Shown here piece after piece: positions 10,322 through 23,658 of a stretch of 64,000 nt of DNA. The notes under the pieces were generated by a model. That model was not told the origin of the DNA, did not search any database, and saw nothing but the letters and a program-made list of their open reading frames with translations. The position numbers and the translations under genes were made by a program. Source of the DNA: Bolinopsis microptera (taxonomy: Eukaryota; Ctenophora; Tentaculata; Lobata; Bolinopsidae); the NCBI RefSeq assembly GCF_026151205.1, contig NC_087072.1, forward strand, positions 15,476,169 through 15,540,168. The letters are read 5' to 3'. Position 1 is the first letter of the stretch, and every line of letters begins with the position of its first letter.

Positions 10322-12598
10322 CTTTAAAGCAGGTAATTGGTTGGTCGTTTCCACTTAGAATGAAACTTTTACACGAACTAGCATCAAAGTCAAAAACGAA
10401 ACAATAAACAACACACAAGTCCTAGTACTTAATCTACTTTTTACACGGAAACTATGTCAAACTCGATTTCGCAAAACATTTGCCCTACACGTAATGTATT
10501 AGTTTTAGGACGAAATTTATGGAATGTTATAACTTTATCAATTCAGTAAGATTTATAGATAAGGAAACTTAAACTCGTTTATAATGTGAAATGTGAACGT
10601 ATGTAATTAACCGATCGTGAAGTAATAGGAGAAGACAGGGGCCAAATTCCGACTAGTTGGAAGTTACATTTTATTTCGTGAACAGGGGCAACTATATTTA
10701 AAACTTAACACAACATGCAAATCTTATTGTTAGTGGATCAGTGGGAGGAAAAGTTAATTCCTAAACAAATGTGACCGACTGTGAAGTACTACTATTCACA
10801 CACTCTGCAGTATTTAATCAAGAACTTTTCAAAAAAACAAACGCAGGCCCTATCCAATATTAGAAATACTTTCAATCATGCAGCTGTATTACACTGTATC
10901 ATGTATATATTCTGGACCATAATCTTCCAAAACAGGATAGCATAAAAACTGAAATAAACCATGTACTTACGTAAACCATGTAATGTCCAAGAATGTCATT
11001 ATTCCTTCTCATTAACAAGTTAACAAAACGTTAGACAACAATTGTCATTTAATGGAGACAATATTTATGATGTAGATCAGCCAGAGGTTTATTTGATGCC
11101 TTACTCATAAAAGTTATAATAATCGTGGTCAACCGATCTTATTACCAAAATGTTTAAGAAATACAACACCAACGTTTAAATCAAGACCGACAAAACATTT
11201 GAATTTTGAAAATATCGTTTAGTACTGCGACTAATTTATCATTGTAATTGGTAGTAGTTCTTTCAATAGTAGTGCAACTATTAGTAATAGTAGTGACTAG
11301 TGGTATCATTGGAATTTGACGAAGGCAGTACACATGGTATAGAAAATTATTGATAGAACGGTTGGAGAAGTGTTATAAAAGTAAAATAAAATCGACCAAG
11401 TGGATATTCAATATTCAATGTCGTTCGAATTACAATTATTTCACTACTAGATTCATCGATCAGACAATGAGGTTGAAAATAGAAAAGGTGTTGCACAGTA
11501 CATTGGTCTAACATTGTGTAAAATATCATTACAGTATTGGGTATCTATGATTTGACGAAGCGCATGTGATATGGGTGAGTGTTATTGTAGTCATGACTAG
11601 ACGCAGAGTTGAACAAGACATTTGATACAATTACAATTGTGGACATTGGACAGCCTAAATGTGAAATGAATAGCATTGGTACATCTAATAAATACCATAA
11701 TGCTCATTTCTACATGAGCGTTATGCGGAATGACAGGCTGAGTACCGTCCAGCAATTGCAAATTGAAATAGTGAATATGACATCAAACGACAGGCTATGA
11801 TACTGATACTGATAGTGTACTCAATGCTTGTCCGTTATTACCTGGCTGTCCTGGGGACAGCTCAAGCTTTTGCCCTTTCTGTTCATAAACATATTGTAGA
11901 ACTAGATGCAGCTGATTGACAGGCTGAGCGCCGCCCAGTAAGTCCGTTATCGAGAAAAAGTAAATAAAAATGTAATTCAGATTTTAACGTTAAACTTACA
12001 GTGCACAAGTTTCGCATACCAGTTTACTGTTTACGATGGGAATTGTTTTGGCAGCGTCCAGCGAGGTCTGTTAGCCCATTATAATATTGGCAGAATGGCA
12101 GCGGCAGGGATGGACAAAACTGACGGCTTCGTTATGAATATGATGGGTTTCTGCAGCACTGGCTGCATAAATGACGGAGGTCACATTTTTGGGACCCAAA
12201 ACCAAATACCGCGCGTGTCAGTTTGAGTTAATTAAAAAACGAGACATGATCGAGGGTATTAATAATAATAATCGTGGAACTGACAAAATTCCCACACACA
12301 TTGGGACGTCCGCGAAGTTTTTCGATGTAATCCGATCGCGCGATTTATATGACCCTAAATAATACTAATTACTCGGGTAAACATTTTCACCAGTGGGGCA
12401 TTTCTCGGAATCACGCCCTTTTCGACCTGATTGAGATACAGACTTCAAGCATGAACCAAAATGTGACTAAGATAAATGTTTATTTTAGTGCAATAAATAT
12501 ACTTAAGGCCTCTGGCCACATTCAGAATTAGGGATCGTTCAGATTACATAGGTTAGCTTAGAGTTTCAGTTAGACATTATAGTCAGAGACGAAACGTA
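10322..12598. other. No gene; diverged direct repeat at 11840-11941
   Basis: No supported coding sequence. The segment at 11840-11941 (CCTGGGGAC...GACAGGCTGAGCGC...CCCAGTAAGT) recurs in direct orientation at about 16080-16180, on the other side of the fold-back structure; a third shorter match lies near 11728-11752. Confidence 0.5.
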
Positions 12599-15500
12599 AT
12601 CTCGTTAGCTTTTCGTGTTAAAAGCGATTTCTCAACGGTTATCACCTCTCTAGATGATTCTTAAAACATTTGGACACTATTCCATTTTTGAAAAAAATGC
12701 AATAGGGGTGTTTTCGGCCACACCCTTTTTCAGGGTTTCGCGGTAAGTCGAATTTTTGTATTTCAGCCCAGGAAGGTCTTAAAGACTATTCCGATACACC
12801 AAAATGTGCCTAATAGTCATATTTATATACAAATTATGAAGCAACATATACCTTAAAATGCTTCGTTTCGGAAATATGGCCGAAAAACGGATTTTGGCTA
12901 GACGCAGTTCATAATTTCCGTGATTTTTGGCATTTCCGCCTAGGAAGATCGTAGAGACTATTCCGATAACCTAAAATGTACACAATGACCACATTAATAT
13001 ACAACTTATGAAGCAACATATACCCTAAAAGGCTTATTTTCGGAAATGTGGCTGAAAAACGGATTTTTGCCGAGGGAAAAATGACAATATTCACAAATGG
13101 GCTATCGGACTGTTTACTAGAAAAGTCTTAAAGACTCATGAGCAACATAGCATTTGTAACAAGATGTAAGATGACTCACTTTGTGTCCAGAAACACCTGC
13201 AAAAATTGGAGAATGATCTACTTTATTGGGCATATCTCTTAATGGGCCAGGCCAGCAGCATATAATTGTGTCTTACGAAAGGGCAATTTTTCAAAATTAC
13301 GGTTTCTTAAGGTCAAAGGGTCGGCTGCTAACAGCAAATTGTTTGCAATTACCGACTCAAGATTTGTGAAAACTGGACAACAATTAATTTTCATTGGCAC
13401 CAATGTTATAGCCAAAATGTTATGACAAAAGTTCAACTTTTGATTTATTTATTCCTAATTCCATGAAACCATGATATGTACTAAGAATACCGGACCTAAA
13501 ATAATTCGGCACTGGATCCGGGCCAGACTGTCGATTGACCACCATGACCAGTACCCCACTTTATAATTATAATTGACTTCACTGCCTCGACCAATATAAG
13601 TCTGTCTAGTCCATCAACCATTGGTCTATAATCCCTGGATTGAGATCTGTTGGCTGCAGTTTAATTTAGCTCATTTACCATAATAATAATACCGCAGCTG
13701 CAGTGATTTGGTTCGCATAGATTTTCCCATCGTATGATAATGTGTGTCATTCCCTCGTTTTTTTATCAATTGGTTACTGGCTGTCTCTTTTGTTATTGCA
13801 GCTGCCTCGACATCTTATCTAGGGCGCTAATACATTAGTAATAGAACATTAGAACTGTAATTCTAGAACTTCAGATTAAGATTTCTTGGCCGAATGGCAG
13901 GGTTCGAGATTCGACTTTAAAACGCTCAGTTTAGGAGTGATTAGTAGATAACAACTGCATGATATGGGAAAAATCCAACTAGTCAAGGAACTTAAGTCTT
14001 CAAGTAACCTACTGGAGTCTGGGCAACTGAATCGAATACGACCTGGTATTAATTTTAGGATGTCGGGAAATTCATTAAGAATTTAATTCTTTGGTTTTTC
14101 AATTGTGCTACGAATCCGAGTTTGAGTTGATAACACCGTCCTGTTTGACTCTCAAAGAGAGGAACCAAGGCTTAGGTTCTTCTTTTTGGCTCTGAGATCC
14201 AACTTTAAGATCGGACTTCGGAGATCCTCGCGTCGGAAATCATGTAAGTGTAACATCACTATCGGAGATCAGACTTTTTGCTTGATATTGGACCTAGTAT
14301 AAATCTAATTATATATTCGAAACAGCACGGGATGTAACCAAGGTTAATTGAGATAAGATATACCAGCTTTCGGGGTTACAAAACCCCATGAGCAGAGCAT
14401 CCTGAATCCTCATGCTATCCTCACGTTGACCATCTAGGTCCAGACTCCAGCCTCTCATTAAAAACCAGCTATTAAGCCCGAGATCCGTAGTGTCCCGTAA
14501 GTAAGAGATCGTTCAGATATTGGTCATTAAGATCCCCTCCCCGCTCTAAATAAGAGTCCACTTTGCCCAAAGCTGGAAAAATTTCACATGTGTAACCTAA
14601 ATAGCTAAATCAGCATCTCGAGACCTTCTGTTATATATATATAATATATATAGCCCATGCCCCAGAAAAGATCTCGAGGCAGTTCACAGCTGTAATAACA
14701 GAAGAACTAACCACTAAACCAGTCACCATTTGATTAAAAACGAGGGAATGACACGCAATATCATACGATGGGAAAATCTATGCGACTAAAAAAAAGAATA
14801 TGGGGTCATTCTGAAGTGGGAACCAAACCACTGCGGTATTATAGGAAATTAGATAAATTAAACTGCAGCCAACAGATCTCAATCCAGGGATTACAGACCA
14901 ATATTGGTCGAGGCAGCGAAATCAATCATAATTATAAAGTGGGGTACTGGTCAGCGGTCAAGCAACAGTCTGGCCCGGATCCAGTGCCGATTTATTTTGG
15001 TACATATATCATGGTTTCATGGCATGAATAAATAAAAAGTTTGAAGTTGAATTTTGGTCTGGCACACATTCTATTTAAATTGGTGCCAATGAAAATTAAT
15101 TGTTGGAGTTTTCACAAATCATGCAGTAGTACTAGTTAAACTTATTTGCTGATGACTCCTAAAGTGAGCGTTTGTCAGTATAACTATATGATGTGCATGG
15201 GTCGGCAATTGCAAACAATTTGCTGTTAGCAGCCGACCCTTTGACCTTAAGAAACCGTAATTTTGAAAAATTACCCTTTCGTAAGACAAATATGCTGCTG
15301 GCCTGGCCCATTAAGAGAGATGCCCAATAGAGTAGATCATTCTCCAATTTTTGTAGGTGTTTCTGGACACAAAGTGAGTCATCTTACATCTTGTTACAAA
15401 TGCTATGTTGCTCATGAGTCTTTAAGACTTTTCTAGTTAACAGTCCAATAGCCCATTTGTGAATATTGTCATTTTTCCCTCGGCAAAAATCCGTTTTTCA

Positions 15501-15954
15501 GCCACATTTCCGAAAATAAGCCTTTTAGGGTATATGTTGCTTCATAAGTTGTATATTAATGTGGTCATTGTGTACATTTTAGGTTATCGGAATAGTCTCT
15601 ACGATCTTCCTAGGCGGAAATGCCAAAAATCACGGAAATTATGAACTGCGTCTAGCCAAAAACCGTTTTTCGGCCATATTTCCGAAACGAAGCATTTAAA
15701 GGTATATGTTGCTTCATAATTTGTACATAAATGCGGCTATTAGGCACATTTTGGTGTATCAGAACAGTCTTTAAGACCTTCCTGGGCTGAAATACAAAAA
15801 TTCGACTTACCGCGAAACCCTGAAAAAGGGTGTGGCCGAAAACACCCCTATTGCATTTTTTTCAAAAATGCAATAGTGTCCAAATGTTTTAAAAATCATC
15901 TAGAGAGGTGATAGCCGTTGAGAAATCGCTTTTAACACGAAAAGCTAACGAGAT
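12599..15954. mobile_element. Giant fold-back (inverted-repeat) element
   Basis: Two arms of about 1.2 kb (12599-13768 and 14731-15954) are inverted copies of each other, separated by about 960 bp. The outer limits are ATCTCGTTAGC and GCTAACGAGAT. Some stretches are identical, for example the segment 12909-13094, which translates exactly like 15459-15644 on the other strand. Other parts differ by small indels. No transposase-like protein is visible. It could be a fold-back transposon or a local inverted duplication; no target duplication was found. Confidence 0.65.
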
Positions 15955-16079
15955 AGCCTTTTAGAACGGTTGGGATCCGACTATTATATTAATATAAAGA
16001 GGGGATTTGCAAAGCTTGCGATAGCAAAGTTTCTTCACAATAGACATATTCAAAGTGTGACGTGGCTGTTACTGTTAGT

Positions 16080-16180
16080 GTTACAGACAACAGAGACAGT
16101 TACCTGGGGACCTCAGGCTATTATGTTCATAAACCGAATAGAGATTCGGCGGAATGACAGGCTGAGCGCGGCCCAGTAAG
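16080..16180 (+). repeat. Direct-repeat partner of 11840-11941
   Basis: Shares CCTGGGGAC, TGTTCATAAAC and GACAGGCTGAGCGC with 11840-11941. The pair brackets the fold-back element, so that element may have inserted into, or been duplicated with, this repeat. Confidence 0.4.
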
Positions 16181-16270
16181 TGTAACAGAGACAGCCGAAA
16201 ATTGACAAAAAATGCTTACGTAATATGTGAACGAACATGTTATTTTGCTAATAGTAATTACTATTAGTAA

Positions 16271-16774
16271 TTTGACCAAAACCCATAATCATGGGTAGAG
16301 TGGACCGCTGCCAGTGTCTCTCTTTCCCAAACAAAAGGAAATGATATTAATTTGATTGACCGTTCTCAAATGCAAAATGATACCGAGAATGAAATCGGTC
16401 GCTCGCTTTTCCCATTCATTCACGGCTTACGAATTGTAATAAGTTTCGATTGATTACATCAATCAGATGCTGTAAAAATCTTTTTGGGTTGCGTTCGGGT
16501 CGATCCCTAGTATTTCGGGGTAGGGGTGGTAGTTATTACTTATTGAATTAGCTGAAGTTTATTGAAACTTTATTGCCGAGTACAGCTGCCTTCGGGTAGT
16601 TCTTTTTAATGTATTACAATTGTAAATGAATGGGAAAAGCGAGCGACCGATTTCATTCTCGGTATCATTTTGCATTTGAGAACGGTCAATCAAATTAATA
16701 TCATTTCCTTTTGTTTGGGAAAGAGAGACACTGGCAGCGGTCCACTCTACCCATGATTATGGGTTTTGGTCAAA
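16271..16774. mobile_element. MITE with near-perfect 150-bp inverted arms
   Basis: The arms 16271-16421 and 16624-16774 appear identical by eye (ends TTTGACCAAAACCC and complement) around a spacer of about 200 bp. The arm identity argues for recent formation. No ORF of note. The target duplication is unclear. Confidence 0.75.
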
Positions 16775-17811
16775 TATCATCTATTTTTGATTATAATGTC
16801 AGGGTACTTTAATTTTATATAGTTGAAATACAAAATATAAACTGATATCTTCAACAATAAGGAAGAAGTTTCAACGATTTCGAAATTTTTCCTTTAAAAA
16901 CATTTTCTTGTGTTTAGGTAAGCATATCAGTCGATCACTGACTGAATATGCCACTTTATACTCATTCAAGTTGGCATTAAATTCATATATAATGACATTA
17001 AACTGTCGTGGCAAAGCAGAATTTGTTGGAAATCACGAATGAGCAAAATTCTCACCTTTCGCACGTGCAAACTTTGAGCGGTCGTTGCGTGCTCATCCAA
17101 TACTGAATCGCCGTAAATTTTTTCATGTTGGTGTTTTATATATATTTTGATAAGCATGCAAAGTTTCAAAGTATTTCAAATAGAACTGTAATCGCAACGG
17201 CATTCTATAGTTGACAGAAAATGACGAAAACAGCAATTTTCAGTGATTTTAGCAATTTTCTATCAATTTGGGCGTGTCCCCACGTGTGCAACTTTTCGAT
17301 TTTCAACTTTAAAACTAGCCTAATGCACAATTTATACCTATAGAAAGCAGAACTGAGCTCCACAACCCAAGGCATCGCCCAACACCAGAGAATACTAAAT
17401 CGCAAAATTGACGTTTTTATAAAATAATTCTTCAAAAAAGCACAAACTTCAATGACGAATATCTTTATGAAGGAGCAAGGTAGAAAAACTTTCCGGTAGA
17501 TTTTCAGAATGCTTAAACAATTATCTAACTTCAATATGTCCACAAATCTTGAATAAAATTAATTCTTAATGGTGTAAAATCGATTTTAAAAGTGATTACT
17601 TTGTCAAAAATCAAGTTTTTAAAACGGTTAACTTGATGACGTCATCAAGGGGTGTTTATGACGTCAAATAATTTTTTTATACAAACGGATTAAAACGGAT
17701 TAAACGTTAATTGGTCAAGAGAAGCCCTAACACTCCTGGCTTGACAATACAAGAATGAAATCATAACCTAGAAATCAGATACGAAAACCGTGAAGAAACA
17801 AATATCATAAT
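16775..17811. other. No supported gene
   Basis: A 112-codon minus-strand frame at 17205-17543 lacks motifs, uses AT-rich codons and lies in repeat-like sequence, so I do not call it. Confidence 0.5.
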
Positions 17812-18993
17812 TTAAGCTAAGTCTCTCGGGAAACGTAGTACATCTATATTAACTAAGAATTTAGCAATCTCTCTTAAAAGCTTTGGTTGAGTGAATATGA
17901 GATCCATTCCCTCGAAGAGGTTGGTTTTAGCTTCAGGGCTAAGGCGGTCCCTGTTGTCTTGGTAGAGGGGGCAGGTTCTAAGCACATGAACCTCATCTTC
18001 AATTATGGGATCAAAGAAGGGTAACTCTGCCATGTACTCCAGAGTGTTCTTGTCCTTAGTGGAACATGTAGGACAGATACGATTTAGGATGTTGTTTCTT
18101 CTGACTTGTCCATGGCGTCCCGTTTCAATATTTAGGCGGTGAGAGCTAGTCCTTATTTGGGCTAGTCTTTTTGACTGGTTATATGGAAGATAGAGAGAGA
18201 GGTATTTTTCACAACCAAAACTTGATTTAATCGAATTGTAAAATCCAAGTTTTCTGTTGAGCTGTCTCTCTTCATCCCATTGCGTTCTAAAGCAAGAACG
18301 GAGAACATCTCGTTTCTGAATGGGTGATAGTTGCCTTTCGTTCGTTTCTGCCAGAAATTGATTCATCGACGTAATGCCGGAGTACCATGATAGGCCCATT
18401 TTCTTTTGTTCTGTGAAAGCATGTCGAACAAGGGCGTCCGATCCGGAAGTTTCCATGCTTTCTAGTCTTCGAACATAGTTAAATACTTGGGGACTGGCCT
18501 CAATAGCAAGAGGGTATCGACCCGTATCGCCCCACACTCCTGCATTGGAGGTTCTTTTGCCGACGCTTATAGTCCACTTTAGGAAGGAGAGGTGAACTTT
18601 CTCGATCTGATCTTCGGCAATTTCCTTGAGTTGAGGGAACTTGTTCCGGGAAGAGAATGCCGTCGTGAATTTGGTCTGGGGTAACCATATCTGACAACCG
18701 TAAGAGGCGATAGGGAGAACTAAGGCGTCGAAAAGCTTAAATATCACAGTTTTCTTAATTGACTGTAGGTCAATCATACTTTTGAGTGAGAAGTAGCTTC
18801 TGATAGCTTTCTGCTTCAATTTCACTTGTGCTAGCTTCAGACTTCCAGTAAGAGTAAATGTTATGCCGAGGTAGGTATATTCTCGGACAGAGGAGATGGA
18901 TATTTGGCCGTAAGTGAAGTTTTTGCTTTCTTTTAGTATCCTCCCAGCACGGTTGAAAACCATGATAGCTGTTTTAGATATGTTAACTGACAA
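17812..18993 (-). pseudogene. LINE C-terminal region with Cys-His knuckle
   Basis: This frame continues the LINE polyprotein after a frameshift. It begins at ...ISKTAIMVFNRAGR, typical of the thumb region that follows the RT fingers and palm, then LGITFTLTGSLKLAQ and LVLPIASYGCQIW. It ends with ICPTCSTKDK...HVLRTC, a CxxC...H...C zinc knuckle common at LINE C-termini. The 60-nt overlap with the upstream frame marks the break. No independent function is expected. Confidence 0.7.
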
Positions 18994-20660
18994 GCCCCAC
19001 TCAAGGCAGTAGGATTCGAGAGCATTTTCTGGAGACTCATCGAATTTAGGGCAAGCAGTATTAGATCATTAGCCCAGAGTAAGTGAGTTACTCGTGTCGA
19101 ATTGATGATAGGCACTTCAACTTCTTCCAGCTCGTTAAGGTCTTCAGAGAGCTGATGGATAAATATCTTAAAGAGTTCAGGAGACATTGGGTGACCCTGT
19201 TCTGTGCCACAAAGAACATCAATCCTTTCTGACAGTTTGTTCAAGAGTTTAATTTTCGCTGATGAGTTAGTATACATGTGTTTCAAACAGCTGAAGAATC
19301 GGCCTTGTATTCCTAAGTGCCAAATCTTGTATAAGAGAGCTTCTCTGCAAACTGTGTCGAAAGCTTTGGCATTATAGTCGACGAAGCACGCGTAGACTCG
19401 CTCTTTCTTCTTTGATATATACTTCTCTACACATGTTGAAAGGGTTAGCATATGGTCAGCAGTTTGTGCTCCTTTGCAGAACCCTAGTTGATTCGAGGTG
19501 TCAGGACAAGGAAGATTTCTGAAACTGATCAGGCGCTGTAGAAGTATACCAGAAAATAGCTTCCCGATATTACTAGCAACAGCAATTGCTCTGTAGTTGT
19601 TTGGGTCGTATATACTACCTTTTTTGTGCAGCGGGGTTACGACTGAGGTGCTCCAGGGGTAGACACCAAAAGAGAGGCACTGATTGAACAAGTGTAAGAT
19701 AGCGGTCTGCATGTTCATGTTCGAAGATTTAAGAAATTCGTTCAGGACACAATCCTCGGAAACCGCTTTGCCTCTTTTAAGGGAGTTGATGCATCTAAGG
19801 AGTTCTTCGTGTGTTATGTTTTGATCGAGAGATTCAGAGAGTTCCGACTGCAAATTACTCCTAGTCATCCCGTTCTGCAGTTGCTCGATTCTAGTTTCAT
19901 CGATTGAAGGTTTGCCATATAGATCTTTAAAGAATTTGCAGAAGTTTAGCATGTCAAAGACGTCAAGTTTGCTACCTTCTGTCTTCAGTTCTTTAAGTTT
20001 CTTGAATCTTGCCCAATTAATATTGTCACCTGATTCAATATCACTACACAGTTCTTTAAAGAAGGATGACTTCTTAAGTTTGATGAGTTTTCTGTGAATA
20101 CGACGTTTCTCATAGTAGCTGTTTCTAAGGTATTGGCTTGCCGGGTTTTTTCCGTATGACTTGGAGAGACGATTCAGTTCTCGCTTGCTATTGATGCACG
20201 CAGCATCAAACCAGGGTGCTTTGGGTTTCATCCGAGCCTTTTTTCCTCGGTATTTTTTGCGCTTTTTCCTATTTTGTTTAGTATTATTATTAGGAGTAAT
20301 TTTGTCGGCAACATCATTTAGAATCTTAACAATACCTTGACTTAGACGTATCACGTCTTCTTTGTTATAACATTCAGTTCCTATTATACTTTCAATTTGG
20401 TCTGCAAACTGAGGGGTATTTTGTACTGCAATATAGCGATACCGGTTCGCTTCATTTTCAGCCCCGTTCCATTTATGTTTTTGGGGTGCATCTTCCAGGG
20501 TTTCTGTTAGCGCTTCCGCGTCGGAGATAACACTTTTACATTTTAGTTTGCAGAAACACGGTTTGTGGTCAGAGAACTTGGTGAGTTCTAGGATTTGGAA
20601 TGAAGATACTCTCTCGCGGGTATTAGGGGTAGCAGCAAAATAATCAACTACACTGCTTCC
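18933..20660 (-). pseudogene. LINE reverse transcriptase, catalytically damaged
   Basis: One frame stays open from about 20660 to 18933. It includes the end of the endonuclease (SVVDYFAAT, SDHKP), a basic linker (RKKRKKYRGKKARMK), APWFDAAC, and reverse transcriptase blocks: PLHKKGSIYDPNNYRAIAV, LGFCKGAQTADH, CFVDYNAKAFDTV (motif A, Asp present) and GTEQGHPMSPELFKIF. The motif C box, normally F/YADD, reads LLWANDLILL, so the first catalytic Asp of that pair is Asn. With the frame break just downstream, the copy is very unlikely to be active. Confidence 0.75.
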
Positions 20661-20994
20661 GTTGTAGTTAACCGAGGTGAAATCTCCGAATATATCTCCA
20701 AGTGTACACCCATTTAGGATTTGTAGATTGTTGCATGCTAAGAAGTCTAGAAAAAGCGCTCCCCTTGACTCTTGAGTTGTGTATTTGGTCCTTACTAATT
20801 CTCTCGACCGACTCAGGAAAACTTATAGGGTAATTTACTTCCGGTTCATGTTCATCACTGAGCTCTTCTGGTGTGGTGTTTTTACCGGCAGTTCTTGCAT
20901 TCAGATCACCTACCAGGAGTGTTTCTCCTAAATTGGGGGTTTTGGCCCTAAATTCCAATAAGAGATCTAATCTATACAATGTAAACTAAAGTGT

Positions 20995-21480
20995 AAATAA
21001 TTATTCGCAAGACCTGTGGTCGGAAATGGCTATATCTTTTATACTTTTGAATCTATGGACACTTAAATACAGGCTATAATTTACTGGCAAAGCGTCTATC
21101 CCTGAATATATATGTATATCTGTATATGTCCCGACAATCTGTTGTAAAACAGGGGTTCTAGAAAACCCATTTCCCGATGCTCCTGAAACTTGAAACTTTT
21201 TTTACAGTCGATTTGGTCAACGTCTAGACGCCCTGCAAAATTTCAGATCTCTAACACAATTTTAACATGGTTTTTAAAGCACCTGAATATGGCGATTTTG
21301 GGATTTTTACCGAATTTCGTATAACATGCTGGCGCGTATTTTGCGCAAATTTCTCAAAAACCTTCACATAACTATTTCTTATTCCTGTCATATTTAAAAT
21401 TAAATTAGAATGTTTTGAACTTAAATATACCTGCTGAACTACTTTCGATGAGTCTTTATGCTTGAAAAACAATAAAGGGG
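20995..21480. other. No supported gene
   Basis: AT-rich sequence between the LINE remnant and a minisatellite; nothing recognisable. Confidence 0.5.
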
Positions 21481-21645
21481 TATACTAGTAAAGGGGGTAT
21501 AAAAGTCAAGGCGGTAAATAGTAAAGGGGGTAAATAGTAAAGGGGTTAAATAGTAAAGGGGGTAAATAGTAAAGGTGGTAAATAGTAAAGGGGGTAAATA
21601 GTAAAGGGGGTAAATAGTAAAGAGGGTAAATAGTATTGTGAATAT
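21480..21645. repeat. Minisatellite, unit AGTAAAGGGGGTAAAT
   Basis: About nine or ten copies of a 16-bp unit with single-base variants (GGGGG, GGGGT, GGTGG, GAGGG). It is strand-asymmetric, with purines on the plus strand. The open frame on the other strand is only the translation of the repeat. Confidence 0.85.
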
Positions 21646-21684
21646 AAGAGGCACGGTCATGCTTGCCAGCATTGTGATAATACA

Positions 21685-22592
21685 TTATCGGACCTTATTT
21701 GGACGGACATTACATGAACGGAAATAATTATGAACGGACATTAATATGAACGCTCGAAGGCATTCAAAACCATCAAAAATCCGAATTTTTTTCAATTTTT
21801 TGACGTTTTTTAAAGTTCAGCAAATGATTTTTAAATCCATTTTTTATACAGTAAGTAAGAAAAGCAGTCATTAAGCAGTAAAAATGTTAAAACATGTGTA
21901 CATGATCAGTGTCTAATATCACATATTATCATCTTCATCAAATGAGTTTTCGTGCATGAAATAGTCCAATGCTTAAAAAAGCATCAGTGATTTCTAGCTT
22001 TATGGAAACCTTTTTTTATCAAACTACCCCGGTCCTGCATTTCAGTGTTAACTTTTACAAGCCATTCGGCGTGAAGTGGTTTTATCTTAGACAACTTTAG
22101 GTTAACCTTAACATCACGTGGAGCTTTCCTAGCACTGTTTCATTACCTCCCCTCAGTAATATGAACTATAACAACGTCAGACAATGTCCTTGGCAACACG
22201 ATTTACCGTAATATCTAGAGGCTGGAACAAGTTTGTCATGTTGGCGGGGACTCCGACTAGCTCATGAACTATGTTGTTGAGTGCCATAATTTCGTTGACT
22301 TTTTCCGCCAAGTGCCCAAGTGACCCTTGAAAACATCATATTCTAGTAGAGTTTTCTGTGCCTCCGGCAGACCAAGGAGAACCTTTCCGTCGTTAACTTA
22401 CGGCACAATAAAGTTCTTATAGTTGCATCATATTCTGGACAAAAAGTTCGAAATGGAAAAATTTTTGAAAACATTTCAACGGACATTAACTTGGACGGAC
22501 ATTAATTGAACGGACTTTATTTGAACGGACATTAAGATGAACGCTAGGGCCTCCAGTGTTCAAGTTATGTCCGTCCAAATAAGGTCCGATAA
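21685..22592. mobile_element. MITE family 2, full copy
   Basis: Inverted ends TTATCGGACCTTATTTGG...ACGGACAT (21685-21710) and complement (22567-22592). Short ACGGACATTA-type direct repeats are clustered inside each end. A truncated relative is at 6830-7270. No transposase. Confidence 0.7.
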
Positions 22593-22881
22593 GGTATGTC
22601 ATAATCCGACTAGCTACCTTCCGGGATTATAACACAATCATAACATTATAACACAATTAAATTTCAATTCACTCGATCTGTTGAAATGTTATCTAAAACC
22701 CGCCCTAAACCCACCACATAGAAACACCAATTCCAGGAGTTGACCTAGCTCGGAAGTCCCATGTCTGCCCGCTGAAGAGAGAGAGAACATTAACACAATT
22801 CAATTTTAATTTAATCGATCCGTTAAAATGTCCCAAATGTTAACGAAAATTCTTTAAGATAATTGTCTGAATTTCGGGTAA
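22593..22881. other. No gene; short LINE-tail-like repeat
   Basis: The stretch GACCTAGCTCGGAAGTCCC...TCTGCCCGC near 22740-22775, followed by a GA run, matches the 3' region of the LINE remnant at about 39706-39740. It is probably a short 3' end of the same LINE family. Confidence 0.45.
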
Positions 22882-23303
22882 GGGGTCGTTCACATATAAT
22901 ATTACGTAACAGCCGAGGGGGAGGGGGTTCCCAAATGATTATGGGGGAGGGGGTCAGGGGGGGGGGGGGGTAGGGTTGGCTGTTGATTAATACGTGAACA
23001 AAATTTTATTTTTACCCTTTAGAATAATAACACTTTGACAATATTTTAATTCAAATATTCAATTTCACTTTGATAGTGATGAAATTTAGGAATGGATCGG
23101 GTATCCGGCTGCTAAAGTAAGTAGTTGGGAAGGTGCTTGGCCGGACATCATAAGTATAACAATGATTTCGGCTCATAATGATTAGGGTAGGCGTAGCATG
23201 AAACGTAGAGAAAAGTTTTTTCCAGGGGAAAACAATCAATAAAGGGAGGGGTTGGGGGTGAAAATTGCTAAAATATTGATTACGTAATATTTGAACGACC
23301 CCT
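22882..23303. repeat. MITE family 1, copy 2
   Basis: Ends GGGGTCGTTCACATAT and ATATTTGAACGACCCC. Shares interior blocks with 1727-2055 and carries an extra segment of about 90 bp. It contains a G-run near 22960-22970. Confidence 0.7.
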
Positions 23304-23658
23304 AAACACTGTTCATGGGAAAGGGAAGAGGGTAAAACTAAAACGCTAGGCTTGTTATCAATACCAATAGAAAACAAAACTATCAATTTCAAATAATATA
23401 ACAAATTCAATGTCACCAAAAAGTCGCATGGTTTAATACAATAATATTATCTTCATCAAAAACCCTGCAAGTGCAATGCGATAAAAATTTCACACAAATT
23501 CTCGGATTACCGAGCAAAATTATTAACACTATATTTGGCTATTATAAACTATAACTGTTCTAACTTTCTGATACACTCCCTTAGTTCTGATAGAGCAACT
23601 CCATACCAGAGATTCCATTTCTCGAGAAATATTCGCAAGAAGAAGTTCCACACGGTGA

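Larger units (their letters stand above)
17812..20979 (-). mobile_element. Decayed APE-type LINE retrotransposon
   Basis: On the minus strand, fragments of an apurinic-type endonuclease (VGDLNARTAG near 20915, and SDHKPCFCK near 20555) are followed by a reverse transcriptase and a C-terminal Cys-His knuckle. The order endonuclease-RT-knuckle is that of one-polyprotein LINEs. The N-terminal part of the endonuclease and any ORF1 are missing. At least two frame breaks occur, near 20670-20700 and at 18933-18993. The 3' end probably lies near 17750. Confidence 0.8.

Noticed and set aside
12909..15644. Two identical 61-residue ORFs as a conserved gene pair
   Set aside because: They are the same stretch of the two fold-back arms; identity follows from DNA duplication, with no sign of protein-level constraint.
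17205..17543. 112-codon minus-strand frame
   Set aside because: No motif, AT-driven hydrophobic composition, no splice or start context, in repeat-like DNA.
21439..21672. 77-residue Tyr/Leu/Pro repeat protein
   Set aside because: Antisense translation of the 16-bp minisatellite.
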